The notes under the pieces are model-generated. The model searched no databases and was not told the DNA's origin. It saw nothing but the letters and a program-made list of their open reading frames with translations. This document shows, one piece after another, positions 32,217 through 45,503 of a stretch of 64,000 nucleotides of DNA. The position numbers were made by a program, and so were the translations under genes. This DNA comes from a bacterium BMS3Bbin14 (lineage in GTDB: Bacteria; Desulfobacterota; Desulfobulbia; Desulfobulbales; Desulfobulbaceae). Within the stretch, counting starts at the first letter, position 1, and every line of letters begins with the position of its first letter. The stretch is from NCBI GenBank assembly GCA_002897615.1, contig BDTX01000006.1:186001-250000 (forward strand), read 5' to 3'.

Positions 32217-35200
32217 ATGAACAGAGTACGAAAAAGTTTTGCCAAGGCAAGCCTGGTTATTGAGCCGCCACATCTTATTGCCATGCAGAGGCATTCCTAT
32301 GAGCTCTTTATGCAGCGTGATATCGACCCTGATGCGCGTAAGGATATCGGACTGCAGACAATTTTCAAAGAAATTTTTCCCATAAACGATTTCAACGGCC
32401 TCTGTTCGCTCGAGTTTGTCCGCTACAGCTTCCGTGAGCCGAAGTATACGGTTGAAGAATGTATTGAACGCGGCATGACCTATGAGGTGCCGGTCAAGAT
32501 TACGGTTCGGCTCATTACTTTTGATGTTGATGAGGCAACGGGTGTGCAGTCCGTTCGTGACATCAAGGAGCAGGATGTCTTTCTCGGTTCTCTGCCCCTG
32601 ATGACCCGGGATGGTGTTTTTGTGATCAACGGGACAGGCCGGGTGGTGGTGAACCAGCTGCAGCGTTCCCCGGGTCTCTTCTATACGCATGACAACGGTA
32701 AATCCCATGCCAGCGGCAAACGGCTGTATTCGGCCAGGATTATCCCCGTGCGCGGCTCCTGGCTTGACTTTGAATTTGACATTAAAGACATTCTCTATGT
32801 CCGTATCGACCGCCGCCGCAAACTGCCGGTCACGACCTTGCTGAAAGCCCTTGGTTACAACTCCGAGGAGCTGCTCAGAGAATTTTATAAAGTCGACACG
32901 GTCCGGGTCAAGGATGGGAAATATTCCCTGGCCTTCAAACCTGAAACCTTTATCGGTCAGCGTTTGACGATGGACCTGGTTGACCCGCAATCCGGCGAGG
33001 TCCTCGGCAAGGAGGGGCGCAAGATCAGCAAAGCGCTGGCCGCGCGGATCGGCAAGGCCGGGATAAAATTTGTTGATATCGACCCGCAATACCTGCTGGG
33101 ACGTTTTCTGGCCTGTGACCTCGTGGCCCCGCAGAGCGACGAGGTCATCGGCAGGTGCAATGAGGCCCTGACCGAAACCATGCTCAAGGCGATAGAAGAG
33201 GCAAAGATTCCGGAGTTTGAACTTCTTTTTATCGACGGGGTCAGCGTTTCCGAGTCATTTCGCAAGACCGTTGCCATCGACAAGGTGGCTTCCACCGAAG
33301 AGGCCCTGGTCGAGATTTACCGCCGGCTGCGGCCCAGCAGTCCGCCGACCCCGGAAATCGCCGCCGCCTTTTTTGAAAAGTTGTTTTTCACGCCGGCGAC
33401 CTATGATCTGTCCGAGGTCGGCCGCTATAAGATTAACGCCAAGCTGAACCTGGACACGCCCATCGATCAGCGAACGCTGACCAAAGAGGACATTATCAAA
33501 AGTGTCAAATACCTGGTCAGGCTCAAAGATGAACTGAAGGAAGGTGACGATATCGATCATCTCGGCAACCGCCGGGTCAGGACGGTCGGCGAGCTGGTGG
33601 AAAATCAGTACCGGATGGGACTGGTGCGGATGGAGCGGGCCATCAAGGAGCGGATGTCTCTGCAGGAAGTCGAGACCATGATGCCCCATGACCTGATCAA
33701 TCCCAAACCGGTCACCGCCGCCATTAAAGAATTTTTCGGGACCAGCCAGTTGTCGCAGTTCATGGATCAGACCAATCCCCTGTCCGAGGTGACGCATAAG
33801 CGCCGTTTGTCCGCTCTCGGACCAGGCGGTCTTTCCCGCGAACGGGCCGGTTTCGAGGTCCGCGATGTCCATCCGACTCACTACGGCCGCATCTGCCCGG
33901 TTGAAACGCCTGAAGGGCCGAATATCGGCCTCATCGTCTCCCTGGCCACCTATGCCCGGGTCAATCCGTACGGTTTTATCGAGACACCGTATCGCCGGGT
34001 TGAAAACCGCAAGGTGTCGGAGGAAGTGAAATATTTGAGCGCCCTGCAGGAGCAGAACCAGGTGATCGCCCCGGCCCAGGTGACCTTGAAAAATCACATG
34101 ATCGTTGATGATAACCTGATTGCCCGGCAGGACGGCGAGGTGGTCATTGTTCCCTTTGACCAGGTCACCATGATGGACGTGGCTCCCAATCAGCTGGTCT
34201 CCGTTGCCGCCTCGCTGATCCCGTTTCTGGAAAATGACGATGCCAACCGGGCCCTGATGGGCTCCAACATGCAGCGTCAGGCCGTGCCGCTCATGAAACC
34301 TGAGTCCCCTCTCGTGGGTACCGGGGTTGAAAAATACGTGGCCCGTGATTCCGGCGCCTGTCTGCTGGGCGAGGGTGACGGCGAGGTAGTGGACGTTGAC
34401 GCCAACCGCATTGTCGTTCGCTATGACGAGCCCGGCACCGCCGGTTTTGATACCGGGATCGCGATTTACCATCTTATGAAATACAGAAAGACCAACCAGA
34501 ACACCTGTTTCAATCAAAAACCCCTGGTTATGCCCGGTGAGCGGGTCACCAAGGGATTGGTCCTGGCGGACGGACCGTCGACGGAAATGGGTGAACTGGC
34601 CCTGGGCAAGAACGTGACCATCGCCTTCATGCCGTGGCGGGGGTATAATTACGAGGATTCCATCCTGATCAATGAGCGGCTGCTTAAAGAGGATACCTTT
34701 ACCTCGGTCCATGTCGAGATCTTCGAGACCCTGGCCCGTGATACCAAGCTCGGCAAAGAAGATATCACCCGTGATATTCCCAATGTGGGCGACGAGGCCC
34801 TCCGCAACCTGGATGATTCGGGTATTGTCCGGATCGGCGCGGAAGTCAAGGCCGGTGACATGCTGGTGGGCAAGGTGACTCCCAAGGGGGAGACCATGTT
34901 GTCGCCCGAGGAGAAACTGCTGCGCGCCATATTCGGCGAAAAGGCCGGAGACGTGAAAGATTCTTCCCTGCGCGTTCCGCCCGGCGTGGAAGGTGTTGTT
35001 ATCGACGCCAAGGTTTTTTCCCGCAAGGGCGTTGATCGGGATGAGCGCGCCCTGATGATCGAGGAAATGGAAATCGAGCGCCTGAACCGGGACATGGAGG
35101 ACGAACTGAAGAGCCTGAAAAAAGGTGTGCGTCAGGCCATGTCAGCGGTGCTGGTGGGTAGAACCGCGAAAAATGAGATCAAGGACAAAAAAGACCGGAT

Positions 35201-36290
35201 CCTGCTGAAGCTGGGCAAGAAGCTGACCGCCAAGGTGATCGAACAGGTTGAATTTGACAAGCTGCGCGGCCTTGATTTTTCCGAACGGCGGAAATATGAG
35301 GATGAAATCGATGCTATCTACAGCCGATATCAGAACCAGGCCCAGCAGATCCGGGATCGCTACCAGGGTATCGTGGAGCGCATGGAGAAGGGCGATGACC
35401 TGCAGCCGGGCGTTGTGAAAATGGTCAAGATCTATATCGCCACCAAGCGCAAGCTGTCCGTCGGCGACAAGATGGCCGGCCGCCACGGCAACAAGGGCGT
35501 TGTTTCGCGGCTCCTGCCGGAAGAGGATATGCCTTTCTTCGCCGACGGCTCGACCGTGGACCTGGTCCTCAATCCCCTGGGTGTTCCCTCCCGAATGAAT
35601 GTCGGCCAGGTCCTTGAGTGTCATCTCGGGATTGCCGCCAGGAGACTGGGAGAACAGATTCAACAACTGGCGGAGAAGCAGGCGGTCAAAGAGGTCAGGA
35701 AACGGTTCCAGGAAATTTATTCCAAGGAAGAGTTCAAGCTGTTGACCGAAGGCCTGAGTGATGAACAGCTCATTGAGCTTGGCCGCAGGTACGGACACGG
35801 TGTCCATGTCGCCACCCCGGTTTTCGACGGGGCCTCCGAGGCCGAGATTCGCGAACAGCTCGTACTTGCCGGCCTGAGCGAGGTCGGGCAGACCACTCTT
35901 TATGATGGTTTGACCGGTGAACCTTTTGATAACCAGGTGACCGTCGGGGCCATGTATATGCTGAAACTGCATCACCTGGTTGACAACAAAATTCATGCCC
36001 GTTCCACCGGACCCTATTCACTGGTCACCCAGCAGCCGCTTGGCGGCAAGGCCCAGTTCGGCGGGCAGCGCCTGGGCGAGATGGAGGTCTGGGCCATGGA
36101 GGCGTATGGCGCCGCCTACACCCTCAAGGAATTCCTGACCGTCAAGTCTGATGATGTTGAGGGGCGGACCACCATGTATGAAAAGATTGTCAAGGGGAAT
36201 AATTTCCTTGATACGGGGATGCCGGAATCATTCAACGTGCTGGTCAAAGAGTTGAAGGCACTTTGCCTCGATGTGGAACTGCTGGAATAA
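32217..36290 (+). CDS. rpoB: RNA polymerase beta subunit
   Basis: Catalytic beta subunit. 1357 residues from ATG 32217 (GAGGGAG upstream; a TTG at 32205 in frame is less likely). The rifampicin region reads [20 protein letters not shown] then [20 protein letters not shown], wild type at the usual resistance positions. The active-site flanks [24 protein letters not shown] and [15 protein letters not shown] are present. No large lineage insertion is evident beyond a coiled segment near 1000. Confidence 0.98.
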   Translation: MNRVRKSFAKASLVIEPPHLIAMQRHSYELFMQRDIDPDARKDIGLQTIFKEIFPINDFNGLCSLEFVRYSFREPKYTVEECIERGMTYEVPVKITVRLITFDVDEATGVQSVRDIKEQDVFLGSLPLMTRDGVFVINGTGRVVVNQLQRSPGLFYTHDNGKSHASGKRLYSARIIPVRGSWLDFEFDIKDILYVRIDRRRKLPVTTLLKALGYNSEELLREFYKVDTVRVKDGKYSLAFKPETFIGQRLTMDLVDPQSGEVLGKEGRKISKALAARIGKAGIKFVDIDPQYLLGRFLACDLVAPQSDEVIGRCNEALTETMLKAIEEAKIPEFELLFIDGVSVSESFRKTVAIDKVASTEEALVEIYRRLRPSSPPTPEIAAAFFEKLFFTPATYDLSEVGRYKINAKLNLDTPIDQRTLTKEDIIKSVKYLVRLKDELKEGDDIDHLGNRRVRTVGELVENQYRMGLVRMERAIKERMSLQEVETMMPHDLINPKPVTAAIKEFFGTSQLSQFMDQTNPLSEVTHKRRLSALGPGGLSRERAGFEVRDVHPTHYGRICPVETPEGPNIGLIVSLATYARVNPYGFIETPYRRVENRKVSEEVKYLSALQEQNQVIAPAQVTLKNHMIVDDNLIARQDGEVVIVPFDQVTMMDVAPNQLVSVAASLIPFLENDDANRALMGSNMQRQAVPLMKPESPLVGTGVEKYVARDSGACLLGEGDGEVVDVDANRIVVRYDEPGTAGFDTGIAIYHLMKYRKTNQNTCFNQKPLVMPGERVTKGLVLADGPSTEMGELALGKNVTIAFMPWRGYNYEDSILINERLLKEDTFTSVHVEIFETLARDTKLGKEDITRDIPNVGDEALRNLDDSGIVRIGAEVKAGDMLVGKVTPKGETMLSPEEKLLRAIFGEKAGDVKDSSLRVPPGVEGVVIDAKVFSRKGVDRDERALMIEEMEIERLNRDMEDELKSLKKGVRQAMSAVLVGRTAKNEIKDKKDRILLKLGKKLTAKVIEQVEFDKLRGLDFSERRKYEDEIDAIYSRYQNQAQQIRDRYQGIVERMEKGDDLQPGVVKMVKIYIATKRKLSVGDKMAGRHGNKGVVSRLLPEEDMPFFADGSTVDLVLNPLGVPSRMNVGQVLECHLGIAARRLGEQIQQLAEKQAVKEVRKRFQEIYSKEEFKLLTEGLSDEQLIELGRRYGHGVHVATPVFDGASEAEIREQLVLAGLSEVGQTTLYDGLTGEPFDNQVTVGAMYMLKLHHLVDNKIHARSTGPYSLVTQQPLGGKAQFGGQRLGEMEVWAMEAYGAAYTLKEFLTVKSDDVEGRTTMYEKIVKGNNFLDTGMPESFNVLVKELKALCLDVELLE

Positions 36291-36393
36291 CGGCAGACGA
36301 AATACCGGGGAGAGAAATCAGGAAGCAGACGGGAGACGCCCAGGGCACCGCCTGCTTTTGTCGCAGTGATACCAATAGGAAAAGGTGATTTTC

Positions 36394-39300
36394 GTGGAAG
36401 AACTCTTTAGTTTCTTTACAAAACCGAAAGGACCGGTCAAATTTAACAAGGTCAAGGTTTCCCTGGCCTCACCGCAGAAGATCAGAGAGTGGTCGCACGG
36501 AGAAGTCAAAAAACCGGAGACCATCAATTACCGCACCTTTAAACCGGAGCGGGATGGGTTGTTCTGCGCCAAGATATTTGGTCCGGTCAAGGATTACGAG
36601 TGCAACTGCGGTAAGTATAAACGAATGAAGCACCGCGGCGTAGTCTGTGAAAAATGCGGAGTCGAGGTTATTCAGTCCAAGGTCCGCCGTGAGCGCATGG
36701 GGCATATCGAGCTGGCGGCGCCGGTGGCCCACATCTGGTTTCTCAAGAGCCTGCCGAGCAAGATCGGCACCATCCTTGATATGACGCTCAAACAACTGGA
36801 ACGGGTTCTCTATTTTGAATCCTATGCCGTGGTCCATTCCGAGGTTGAGTCGCTGCCGGTGGGCAGTCTGCTGAACGAGGACCGCTACCGCGCTGCCCTG
36901 GAGCAATATCCCGGTCAGTTTCGGGTCGGCATCGGGGCCGAGGCCATTCAGGAAATGCTGGCGGCCCTCGATTTACATGGCCTGTCAGACCGGTTGCGCC
37001 AGGAAATGAAGGATACCGGGTCGGTTACCAAGCGCGCCAAGCTGGGTAAACGTCTGAATGTGGTCAAGGCCTTCCGGGATTCCGGCAACCGGCCGGAGTG
37101 GATGATCCTCCAGGTTATTCCGGTCCTGCCGCCGGATCTTCGCCCGCTCGTTCCTCTTGAAGGCGGCCGTTTCGCTACCTCGGACCTGAACGATCTGTAT
37201 CGGCGGGTCATTAACCGCAACAACCGGCTCAAACGTCTCTTGGAGCTTGATGCCCCGGATATTATCGTTCGTAATGAAAAACGAATGCTGCAGGAAGCGG
37301 TGGATGTCCTTTTCGATAACGGCCGCCGGGGGCGGACCATCACCGGTCCCAATAAACGGCCGCTGAAGTCGCTTTCGGACATGCTCAAAGGGAAGCAGGG
37401 TCGTTTCCGGCAGAATCTGCTCGGTAAGCGCGTCGATTATTCCGGTCGTTCGGTTATTTCGGTTGGGCCCCATCTGCGTCTGCACCAGTGCGGTCTGCCC
37501 AAGAAAATGGCGCTGGAGCTGTTTAAGCCGTTTATTTACAATAAACTTGAGTTGCTCGGTTACGTGACCACCATCAAGAGTGCGCGTAAAATGGTGGAAA
37601 AGGGCGCCAAGGAAGTCTGGGATGTGCTCGACGACATCGTCCGCGAATACCCGGTTCTCCTTAACCGTGCCCCCACCCTGCATCGCCTGGGTATGCAGGC
37701 CTTTGAAGTGGTGTTGATCGAGGGCAAGGCCATCCAGCTCCATCCCCTGGTCTGCACCGCCTTCAATGCCGACTTTGACGGTGATCAGATGGCCGTCCAT
37801 GTGCCGTTGTCCGTAGAGGCGCAGGTGGAATGCCGGGTTTTGATGATGTCCACCAACAATATTTTATCACCGGCCAACGGCGGTCCGATCATTATCCCGT
37901 CGCAGGATATTGTTCTGGGCCTCTACTATATGACTCGTGAACGTTTCGGGGCTGCGGGCGAGGGTTTGATCTTCAGCGGCCCGGAAGAGACTCGGATTGC
38001 CTATGATAACGGCGCCGTCCATCTGCAGGCCAGGGTCAAGGTCCGGATCAACGGTAAGCTGGTCGACACCACCATCGGTCGTGTTCTGGTGAAGGACCTG
38101 CTGCCCGAACAGGTCCCCTTCAGCCTGGTGAACAAGGAGCTGTCCAAGAAAGAACTGTCCTTTCTGATCGACTACACCTATCGGCACGCCGGGACCAAGG
38201 CCACCGTTATCCTGGCCGATCGCCTGAAGGACCTGGGCTACGAACAGGCAACCAGGGCCGGTATCTCTATCTGTATCAATGATATGAAGGTGCCGATCGG
38301 CAAGGAAGAATTAGTCGAGGCGGCCGAGCAGGAATCCCGTGACGTTGAACAGCAGTATTCCGACGGCCTGATCACCGACGGTGAGAAATACAATAAGGTC
38401 GTCGACATCTGGTCCAAGGTTACCGATCAGGTTGCCAAGGAGATGATGGACGAGATGGCCGTTGAGTATCAGCGCGACAGCAACAACAAACTGATCGAGG
38501 CCAAGAGTTTTAATTCGGTTTTCATCATGGCCGACTCGGGTGCCCGGGGCTCCAAGGACCAGATCCGGCAGCTGGCCGGCATGCGGGGCCTGATGGCCAA
38601 ACCTTCCGGGGCGATTATTGAGACGCCGATCAAGGCGAATTTCCGCGAAGGCCTCAATGTCCTCGAATATTTTATTTCAACGCACGGCGCCCGCAAGGGT
38701 CTGGCCGATACCGCCCTCAAAACGGCGAACTCCGGCTATTTGACCCGGCGCCTGGTCGACGTTTCCCAGGATGCCATCATTGTCATCAAGGACTGTGAAA
38801 CGCTCCGGGGCATGATGGCCGAGCCGCTCATTGAGGGCGGCGAGGTTATTGTCCGCATCGGTGATCGTATTCTCGGCCGGGTCGCGCTCGAGGACGTTGT
38901 TGATCCTCACTCGGGCGAGGTCCTGGCGGAGATGAATCAGGAAATTACCGAAGACAAGGTTGAGGCCATCGAGGCGGCCGGTATCGATCGGGTTTTGATT
39001 CGTTCCGTCCTGACCTGCGAAGCAAAACGCGGTATCTGCGCCATGTGCTACGGCCGGGACCTGGGGCGCGGCCATATGGTCAATATCGGCGAGGCCGTCG
39101 GTATTATCGCCGCCCAGTCTATCGGTGAACCGGGAACCCAGCTGACCATGCGGACCTTCCATATCGGTGGTACGGCCAGCCGGAGTGTTCACCAGGCCGA
39201 GGTCCGTACCCAGCGAGGGGGCGAGGTCAGGTACAAGAATCTGCACTCGGTCGGGAATGCGGCTGGTTTTGAGATCGTCATGAACCGGAATGCCGAAATT

Positions 39301-40458
39301 ACGGTACTCGACGATCAGGGTATTGACCGGGAGCGTTTTCCCGTGCCCTATGGTGCGGAACTCAAGGTGCCGGAGGGCGCCCGGGTCGAACCCGGAACAA
39401 TTATCGCCGACTGGGATGCCTTTTCCATTCCCATTGTCGCGGAGATCAGCGGCAAGATCAAGTACGGCGATATTGTTGAAGGTGAAACCATGCAGGAGCG
39501 GGTCGACGGCGTCACCGGCAAGGCAAGCAAGGTTATTACGCCGGCCGCCGCCTCCAAGCAGGAAAATCCGCGCATTACTATCAAGGATGATCGGGGCAGA
39601 ACCATGAAACTGCCAAACAGCGGTCTGCCGGCGCGCTACCCCTTGCCGGTAGGTTCGATCATCACCGTGAACGAGGGGACGGTCATCACTCCCGGGACGG
39701 TGGTCGCGAAGATTCCGCGCGAGACAACGAAGACCAAGGATATTACCGGTGGTCTGCCCCGGGTCGCCGAACTTTTCGAGGTGCGCAAACCCAAAGAGCG
39801 GGCGATTATCAGTGAGATCGACGGCCGGGTTTCATTCGGCAAGGAATTGAAGGGGAAACGGCGGATCGTCGTGACTCCGGAAACCGGTGAGCCCAAGGAA
39901 TATCTTATTTCCAAGGCCAAGCATATCAACGTCCATGAGGGCGATTATGTCAAGGCCGGGGAACAACTGATGGAAGGCTCTGTCCTGCCGAACGATATTC
40001 TCAGCGTCCTCGGCGCCGAGGAGCTGGCCCGGTTCCTGGTCAACGAGGTCCAGGAAGTGTATCGGCTTCAGGGCGTGCGGATCAACGACAAACATATTGA
40101 GACGATCGTCAGGCAGATGCTCAAGCGGGTGCAGGTCACCGAAGCCGGTGATACCCGGTTTATGATGGGCGAGCAGGTTGAGTGGTGGGTCTTCCAGGAG
40201 GAAAATGAGAAGATCATCAGCGAAGGTCTGCAGCCGGCGGCGGCAGAGCCGCTGCTGCTCGGGGTGACCAAGGCGTCGTTGTCAACGGATTCTTTTATTT
40301 CCGCGGCGTCCTTCCAGGAAACCACCAAGGTGCTGACCAATGCCGCCATGGCGGGTAAGGTTGACTATCTGACGGGATTGAAAGAAAATGTTATTACCGG
40401 ACGGTTGATTTCCGCCGGTACCGGCCTGGAGATGTATCGGCTGAAACCTGAGCGATAA
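36394..40458 (+). CDS. rpoC: RNA polymerase beta' subunit
   Basis: 1354 residues. The GTG at 36394 (AAAGGTG upstream) gives [20 protein letters not shown]; an earlier in-frame GTG at 36385 overlaps the ribosome site. Zinc site 1 [20 protein letters not shown], the catalytic Mg loop NADFDGD at 458-464 (the E. coli numbering), zinc site 2 around [13 protein letters not shown], and the bridge-helix/trigger-loop region [19 protein letters not shown]. 94 bases after rpoB. Confidence 0.98.
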   Translation: MEELFSFFTKPKGPVKFNKVKVSLASPQKIREWSHGEVKKPETINYRTFKPERDGLFCAKIFGPVKDYECNCGKYKRMKHRGVVCEKCGVEVIQSKVRRERMGHIELAAPVAHIWFLKSLPSKIGTILDMTLKQLERVLYFESYAVVHSEVESLPVGSLLNEDRYRAALEQYPGQFRVGIGAEAIQEMLAALDLHGLSDRLRQEMKDTGSVTKRAKLGKRLNVVKAFRDSGNRPEWMILQVIPVLPPDLRPLVPLEGGRFATSDLNDLYRRVINRNNRLKRLLELDAPDIIVRNEKRMLQEAVDVLFDNGRRGRTITGPNKRPLKSLSDMLKGKQGRFRQNLLGKRVDYSGRSVISVGPHLRLHQCGLPKKMALELFKPFIYNKLELLGYVTTIKSARKMVEKGAKEVWDVLDDIVREYPVLLNRAPTLHRLGMQAFEVVLIEGKAIQLHPLVCTAFNADFDGDQMAVHVPLSVEAQVECRVLMMSTNNILSPANGGPIIIPSQDIVLGLYYMTRERFGAAGEGLIFSGPEETRIAYDNGAVHLQARVKVRINGKLVDTTIGRVLVKDLLPEQVPFSLVNKELSKKELSFLIDYTYRHAGTKATVILADRLKDLGYEQATRAGISICINDMKVPIGKEELVEAAEQESRDVEQQYSDGLITDGEKYNKVVDIWSKVTDQVAKEMMDEMAVEYQRDSNNKLIEAKSFNSVFIMADSGARGSKDQIRQLAGMRGLMAKPSGAIIETPIKANFREGLNVLEYFISTHGARKGLADTALKTANSGYLTRRLVDVSQDAIIVIKDCETLRGMMAEPLIEGGEVIVRIGDRILGRVALEDVVDPHSGEVLAEMNQEITEDKVEAIEAAGIDRVLIRSVLTCEAKRGICAMCYGRDLGRGHMVNIGEAVGIIAAQSIGEPGTQLTMRTFHIGGTASRSVHQAEVRTQRGGEVRYKNLHSVGNAAGFEIVMNRNAEITVLDDQGIDRERFPVPYGAELKVPEGARVEPGTIIADWDAFSIPIVAEISGKIKYGDIVEGETMQERVDGVTGKASKVITPAAASKQENPRITIKDDRGRTMKLPNSGLPARYPLPVGSIITVNEGTVITPGTVVAKIPRETTKTKDITGGLPRVAELFEVRKPKERAIISEIDGRVSFGKELKGKRRIVVTPETGEPKEYLISKAKHINVHEGDYVKAGEQLMEGSVLPNDILSVLGAEELARFLVNEVQEVYRLQGVRINDKHIETIVRQMLKRVQVTEAGDTRFMMGEQVEWWVFQEENEKIISEGLQPAAAEPLLLGVTKASLSTDSFISAASFQETTKVLTNAAMAGKVDYLTGLKENVITGRLISAGTGLEMYRLKPER

Positions 40459-40470
40459 GCAACTTTCCTC

Positions 40471-40499
40471 TTGACAGATAAGCCGTTGGAAGATACTAT
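40471..40499 (+). promoter_or_regulatory. Promoter of the str operon (rpsL)
   Basis: Perfect TTGACA (40471-40476), 17-base spacer, TACTAT (40494-40499), 12 bases past the rpoC stop. The leader carries a CGTCC/GGACG hairpin. Confidence 0.7.
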
Positions 40500-40582
40500 A
40501 TTTTGTTTTCGTGTTTGCGTCCGTAAGGGACGGCAGGGTGCAGAGAACCTCGTGTTCTATTGATGAAGAAGGAGTAGTTTGT

Positions 40583-40954
40583 ATGCCGACAATCAATCAG
40601 CTTGTTCGGAGTAGACGGAAAAAGGTGACCAAACGGTCAAACACCCCGGCTCTGCAGAATTGTCCGCAGAGGCGCGGGGTTTGCGTGCGGGTCTATACGA
40701 CCACGCCCAAGAAGCCGAACTCGGCCCTGCGTAAAGTGGCCAGGGTACGGTTGACCAACGGGATTGAGGTCACTTCATATATCCCCGGTATCGGGCACAA
40801 CCTGCAGGAGCATTCGGTGGTGTTGATTCGGGGCGGGCGAGTCAAGGACCTGCCCGGGGTGCGCTATCACATCATTCGCGGCACCCTGGATACGCTTGGG
40901 GTCAGTGATCGCCATCAAGGCAGATCAAAGTATGGAACCAAACGGCCGAAATAA
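40583..40954 (+). CDS. rpsL: 30S ribosomal protein S12
   Basis: Decoding-centre protein. 123 residues from ATG 40583 (AAGGAG upstream): [34 protein letters not shown] contains the streptomycin-relevant Lys in its sensitive form, and [16 protein letters not shown] is intact. First gene of rpsL-rpsG. Confidence 0.98.
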   Translation: MPTINQLVRSRRKKVTKRSNTPALQNCPQRRGVCVRVYTTTPKKPNSALRKVARVRLTNGIEVTSYIPGIGHNLQEHSVVLIRGGRVKDLPGVRYHIIRGTLDTLGVSDRHQGRSKYGTKRPK

Positions 40955-40989
40955 TGACTCGGCAGTGCACTCATGTGGAGTTTTGAGAT

Positions 40990-41463
40990 ATGCCTAGAAA
41001 GAAATTAATTAATAAAAGACCCGTGCAGCCGGATCCGAAATTTAACAGCGCGCTGGTCTCCAAGTTCACCAATGGCTTGATGCTTGACGGTAAGAAAACC
41101 CTGGCCCGGCGTCTCTTTTATGATGCCATGGACCTGGTTGAGAAGCGGGTGGATGACGAGGCGCCGCTGGCGGTTTTCGAGAAGGCCATGGATAACGTGC
41201 GGCCCCGGGTCGAAGTCAAGTCCCGGCGGGTCGGTGGTGCAACCTACCAGATCCCGATTGAAGTCCGCCCTGAGCGCCGTAACGCCCTGGCCATTCGCTG
41301 GATCATAAGCTTTGCCAAGAGCCGCTCCGGCCGGACCATGTCCGACAAGCTTGCCGCGGAGCTGATTGATGCCTTTAATAACCGGGGCGCCTCGGTAAAA
41401 AAACGTGACGACACCCACAAGATGGCAGAGGCGAACAAGGCCTTTGCCCATTACCGCTGGTAA
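40990..41463 (+). CDS. rpsG: 30S ribosomal protein S7
   Basis: Binds the 3' major domain of 16S rRNA and organises the head. 157 residues, [20 protein letters not shown] to [17 protein letters not shown], typical length and ends. 35 bases after rpsL. Confidence 0.98.
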   Translation: MPRKKLINKRPVQPDPKFNSALVSKFTNGLMLDGKKTLARRLFYDAMDLVEKRVDDEAPLAVFEKAMDNVRPRVEVKSRRVGGATYQIPIEVRPERRNALAIRWIISFAKSRSGRTMSDKLAAELIDAFNNRGASVKKRDDTHKMAEANKAFAHYRW

Positions 41464-41467
41464 GGAG

Positions 41468-41545
41468 GCGCGTAAAATTAAGTTGGCCGGGATTGCGCTC
41501 AGATTCAGGTGAGATGCAAGATGTCCAAGTTATTTTTACGCACCG
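41468..41545. repeat. Family 2 hairpin repeat, diverged copy
   Basis: GCGTAAAATTAAGTTGG (41470-41486) against CCAAGTTATTTTTACGC (41525-41541), an imperfect inverted pair. The right arm shares AAGTTATTTTT with the other members. Confidence 0.45.
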
Positions 41546-41585
41546 ATTAAGTTTTGCTTTTGTCGGGCGCAGACTCAAAAGATCA

Positions 41586-41614
41586 TTGACAAGCTCTGCC
41601 GACTGCTGTAGATA
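41586..41614 (+). promoter_or_regulatory. Promoter of fusA
   Basis: Perfect TTGACA (41586-41591), 17-base spacer, TAGATA (41609-41614). The leader of about 170 bases precedes the GTG start of fusA. Confidence 0.65.
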
Positions 41615-41792
41615 AAGCAACATTTTTTGTAACTGTTTGGCCGCATTTCATCTCATTCCATCTGCGGCCGCTCGGGCCGCCTCGCATGGTCATTCTGTGG
41701 GCTGAAATGTGAAGCATGCTCGAACGGTTACGGGCCGAAGTTTGGTAGTAGGTCGTTACAAATCATGAGAGTAAAGAGAGCGGGAAAACAAA

Positions 41793-43871
41793 GTGGCTGT
41801 TGGAGAATCGTTATCCAACCTGCGCAATATCGGCATAATGGCCCATATCGATGCGGGGAAAACCACGACAACCGAACGTATTCTTTATTATACCGGCCGC
41901 TCGCATAAGATCGGCGAAGTCCATGACGGCACGGCGGTTATGGACTGGATGGAGCAGGAGCAGGAGCGGGGTATAACGATAACCTCGGCCGCGACAACCT
42001 GTTTCTGGAAAGACCATAGAATAAATATAATTGATACGCCGGGGCATGTCGATTTCACGGTTGAGGTGGAACGCTGCCTTCGGGTGCTGGATGGTTCGAT
42101 TGCAATTTTCTGCGCAGTCGGCGGGGTCGAGCCCCAGTCGGAAACCGTCTGGCGGCAGGCTGACCGGTATCGGATTCCGCGCATTGCCTTTGTCAACAAG
42201 ATGGATCGCATCGGTGCTGACTTTGAACAATGTGTAGACGAGATACGGGAAAAACTTGGTGCCAACCCGGTGCCGATCACTCTGCCTGTCGGGAGTGAAG
42301 AGAACTTTTCAGGTATTATTGATTTGGTCAAAGAGAAGCTGATTCGCTTTGATGAGTCAACTCAGGGCCTGAAAGTTACTGAAGAAGAAATTCCTGAAGA
42401 TTTAAAAGACAAATCATTGGCCGCCCGGATGGCACTCCTCGAGAAGTTGGCCGACTTCGATGAGGGTGTCATGGAAAAATATCTGGAAGAAGAAGAAATT
42501 GCGCCTGACGAGGTGTACAGGGCTTTGCGTAAGGCAACCCTGTCGCTTGATCTGGTGCCTGTTCTCTGTGGCGCTGCCTTTAAGAATAAGGGAGTGCAGC
42601 CCCTGCTGGATGCCGTGATTCGGTATCTGCCTTCACCGATGGATATTCCATCGGTCGAGGGGGTGGGTAAAGATGGAGAACCGGTGGTTCGGCAGGCGAC
42701 CGACGCGGAAAAATTATGCGCCTTGGTGTTTAAGCTGCAGGCTGATCATTTTGTCGGCAACCTCTCGTTTGTCCGGGTTTATTCCGGTGAGCTCAAGGTT
42801 GGGGCCAAGGTCTTCAACCCGGTTAAGCGCAAGAAGGAAAAAATTGCCAAGCTGCTCAAGCTTCATGCCAATAAGCGGGAAGAGGTCGAGCGGTTGGGCG
42901 CCGGTGATATCGGCGCTATCGTGGGGCTGAAGTTTACAACCACCGGTGATACGCTCTGCGGCTCGGGAGATTTTATTACTCTTGAACGGATTCATTTCCC
43001 CGAGCCGGTGATCGGCATTGCCATCGAGCCGAAGTCCAAGGCGGATGAGGCCCGGCTGGCCGAAAGCCTTGACAAGGTGGCGCGGGAAGATCCGAGCTTC
43101 AAGATTTCGCTGAACGAGGAAACCGGGCAGACGATTATTTCCGGGATGGGGGAACTGCATCTCGAGGTTATCGTCGGCAGGTTGGTCCGCGAGTTCAAGG
43201 TGGCGGCAAATGTGGGACGTCCTCATGTCGCCTACCGGGAAACACTGACCGGGCCGGCGGTGGCGGTGGGGCGCTTTGAACACCAGGCCGGCGGTAAAAA
43301 TCAGTATGCCCATGTTGAGATCGAACTCCTGCCCGCCGAACGCGGCAGTGGCGTACGTTTTGAAAATATGGTGGCCGGGGAGACAATTCCGCCGGAATTT
43401 GTAGGGGCCATAGAAAAGGGCGTTCGTGATTCCATGGATTCCGGTCCGTTGATCGGCTATCCCCTGGTTGACGTGACGGCCCGGCTGATCGGCGGCTCCT
43501 ATGACGAAGAGAGTTCAACGGAACTGGCCTTCGGGGTCGCGGCAACCATGGCCTGCCGCAAGGCGGCCAGCGAGGCGGCTCCGGCTCTGCTGGAACCGAT
43601 CATGGCGATTGAGGTCCTGACCCCGGATGAATATCTCGGTGAGGTCATCAATGATCTCAATAAAAAACGGGCGCAGATAGATGGAGTTGCGGCGGACCGG
43701 GGCCATCAGGTAGTTAATGCGAGGGTGCCCCTGGCCGAAATGTTCGGCTATTCGACAAGCCTGCGGTCAGCGACCCAGGGCCGGGCAACCTTTACTATGC
43801 GGTTTGAAGAATTTGCCGAAGTGCCTGCCAGGCAGGCGGAGGCAATTATACATAAGATTCGAGGCGTTTGA
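41793..43871 (+). CDS. fusA: Elongation factor G
   Basis: Translocase GTPase. 692 residues. P-loop [15 protein letters not shown] (17-31), DTPGHVDF (81-88), [10 protein letters not shown], then domains II-V with the [20 protein letters not shown] region and [20 protein letters not shown] near the end. GTG start at 41793 with GGGA about nine bases upstream. 34 bases before tuf2. Codon bias is visibly weaker than in tuf. Confidence 0.97.
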   Translation: MAVGESLSNLRNIGIMAHIDAGKTTTTERILYYTGRSHKIGEVHDGTAVMDWMEQEQERGITITSAATTCFWKDHRINIIDTPGHVDFTVEVERCLRVLDGSIAIFCAVGGVEPQSETVWRQADRYRIPRIAFVNKMDRIGADFEQCVDEIREKLGANPVPITLPVGSEENFSGIIDLVKEKLIRFDESTQGLKVTEEEIPEDLKDKSLAARMALLEKLADFDEGVMEKYLEEEEIAPDEVYRALRKATLSLDLVPVLCGAAFKNKGVQPLLDAVIRYLPSPMDIPSVEGVGKDGEPVVRQATDAEKLCALVFKLQADHFVGNLSFVRVYSGELKVGAKVFNPVKRKKEKIAKLLKLHANKREEVERLGAGDIGAIVGLKFTTTGDTLCGSGDFITLERIHFPEPVIGIAIEPKSKADEARLAESLDKVAREDPSFKISLNEETGQTIISGMGELHLEVIVGRLVREFKVAANVGRPHVAYRETLTGPAVAVGRFEHQAGGKNQYAHVEIELLPAERGSGVRFENMVAGETIPPEFVGAIEKGVRDSMDSGPLIGYPLVDVTARLIGGSYDEESSTELAFGVAATMACRKAASEAAPALLEPIMAIEVLTPDEYLGEVINDLNKKRAQIDGVAADRGHQVVNARVPLAEMFGYSTSLRSATQGRATFTMRFEEFAEVPARQAEAIIHKIRGV

Positions 43872-43905
43872 CAGAATAGAACCTTGAGCCTGAGGAGACG
43901 GAAAG

Positions 43906-45096
43906 ATGGCAAAGGAAAAGTTTGAGCGGACAAAACCGCATGCCAACGTAGGTACGATCGGACATATTGACCACGGCAAGACCACGCTGACGGCCGCGAT
44001 CACCCGTGTCCTTGCGACCAAGGGGCAGGCAGTATTTACGGATTTCAGCGAGATCGACAAGGCGCCGGAAGAGAAGGAGCGCGGGATCACCATCGCGACG
44101 GCGCATGTGGAGTACGAGACGGACAAGCGGCACTATGCGCATGTCGACTGTCCCGGTCATGCCGACTATATAAAGAACATGATTACCGGCGCGGCGCAGA
44201 TGGACGGGGCGATCCTGGTCGTCGGCGCCGATGACGGTCCGATGCCGCAGACCCGTGAGCATATCCTGCTGGCGCGTCAGGTCGGAGTTCCGGCCATTGT
44301 TGTTTTTTTGAACAAGTGCGACATGGTTGACGACGAGGAACTGATCGAGCTGGTGGAGATGGAGCTGCGGGAGCTGCTTGACAAGTACGAGTTTCCGGGC
44401 GACGAGGTGCCGATTATCAAGGGTTCGGCGCTGCAGGCGCTGGAGAATCCCGAGGACCCGGAGAAGGCCAAGTGCATCTGGGAATTGATGGAGGCGATCG
44501 ACAACTATATTCCGCAGCCGGAACGTGAGATCGACAAGCCTTTCCTGATGCCGGTTGAGGATGTGTTCTCGATCTCCGGTCGCGGCACGGTGGCGACCGG
44601 TCGTGTGGAGCGCGGCCGGGTCCATGTCGGCGACGAGATCGAGATTGTGGGAATCAATGACACTGCCAAGACCACGGTTACCGGGGTGGAGATGTTCCGC
44701 AAGATTCTCGACGAGGGTCAGGCCGGCGACAATATCGGAGTTCTGCTGCGGGGGACGAAGCGCGAGGAAGTGGTTCGGGGCCAGGTACTGGCTGCTCCGG
44801 GTTCGATCACGCCGCACAAGAAGTTTAAGGGCGAGGCCTATATCCTGAACAAGGAAGAGGGTGGTCGTCACACACCGTTTTTCAACGGTTACCGGCCGCA
44901 GTTTTATTTTCGGACGACGGACGTCACCGGGGTCTGTACCCTTGAGGATGGGGTGGAGATGGTAATGCCGGGCGACAACGTGCGGGTTGAAGTTGAGCTG
45001 ATCACGCCGATAGCCATGGAGGAAGGCCTCCGTTTTGCCATCCGTGAAGGTGGCCGTACCGTCGGCGCCGGTGTTGTCAGCAAAATTATCGAGTAA
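43906..45096 (+). CDS. tuf: Elongation factor Tu (copy 2)
   Basis: Same 396-residue EF-Tu as at 26516, and identical by eye in all stretches compared except base 45079 (A for G at 27689), giving Ser392 instead of Gly392. The shared block runs from 43874 (32 bases before the ATG) to two bases past the stop, 1225 bases in all. Sits between fusA and rpsJ, the classical second tuf position. Both copies look functional; the near identity implies ongoing gene conversion. Confidence 0.98.
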   Translation: MAKEKFERTKPHANVGTIGHIDHGKTTLTAAITRVLATKGQAVFTDFSEIDKAPEEKERGITIATAHVEYETDKRHYAHVDCPGHADYIKNMITGAAQMDGAILVVGADDGPMPQTREHILLARQVGVPAIVVFLNKCDMVDDEELIELVEMELRELLDKYEFPGDEVPIIKGSALQALENPEDPEKAKCIWELMEAIDNYIPQPEREIDKPFLMPVEDVFSISGRGTVATGRVERGRVHVGDEIEIVGINDTAKTTVTGVEMFRKILDEGQAGDNIGVLLRGTKREEVVRGQVLAAPGSITPHKKFKGEAYILNKEEGGRHTPFFNGYRPQFYFRTTDVTGVCTLEDGVEMVMPGDNVRVEVELITPIAMEEGLRFAIREGGRTVGAGVVSKIIE

Positions 45097-45106
45097 GAGG
45101 AACACG

Positions 45107-45421
45107 ATGATCCCTACAGATAAGATTCGTATCCGGTTAAAGGCTTACGACCACAAGCTCCTTGACCAGTCGACACGAGAGATACTTGACACCGCACGGC
45201 GTACCGGGGCAACGGTAGTCGGGCCGATTCCGCTGCCGACGTCCATCAACAAGTACACGGTGTTGCGTTCTCCCCATGTTGACAAGAAATCACGGGAACA
45301 GTTTGAGATGCGTACCCACCGCCGCCTTCTTGACATCCTTGAGCCGACTCAGCAGACCATTGATTCGCTGATGAAACTCGAGCTGTCGGCCGGCGTTGAT
45401 GTAGAGATCAAGCTTCCCTGA
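45107..45421 (+). CDS. rpsJ: 30S ribosomal protein S10 (NusE)
   Basis: First gene of the S10 operon; also the NusB partner in antitermination. 104 residues from ATG 45107 (AAGAGGA upstream): [20 protein letters not shown], with [20 protein letters not shown]. Ten bases after the tuf2 stop. Confidence 0.97.
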   Translation: MIPTDKIRIRLKAYDHKLLDQSTREILDTARRTGATVVGPIPLPTSINKYTVLRSPHVDKKSREQFEMRTHRRLLDILEPTQQTIDSLMKLELSAGVDVEIKLP

Positions 45422-45503
45422 GACAGTGGGGGAGCGGTGCAGGTATACGAGGGTGTCCACAGGACACTGTTGAGTAGAGATTTTAGAGCTGACAGGTAGA
45501 CAA

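Larger units (their letters stand above)
41464..41792. other. rpsG-fusA intergenic region
   Basis: 329 bases without a gene. It contains a diverged family 2 hairpin repeat (41468-41545), the fusA promoter, a GCGGCC/GGCCGC leader hairpin near 41664-41681 and a plain leader. Confidence 0.6.

Noticed and set aside
33255-34712. 485-codon minus-strand frame opposite rpoB
   Set aside because: Antisense shadow of rpoB; low-complexity His/Gln/Gly-rich translation typical of such frames.
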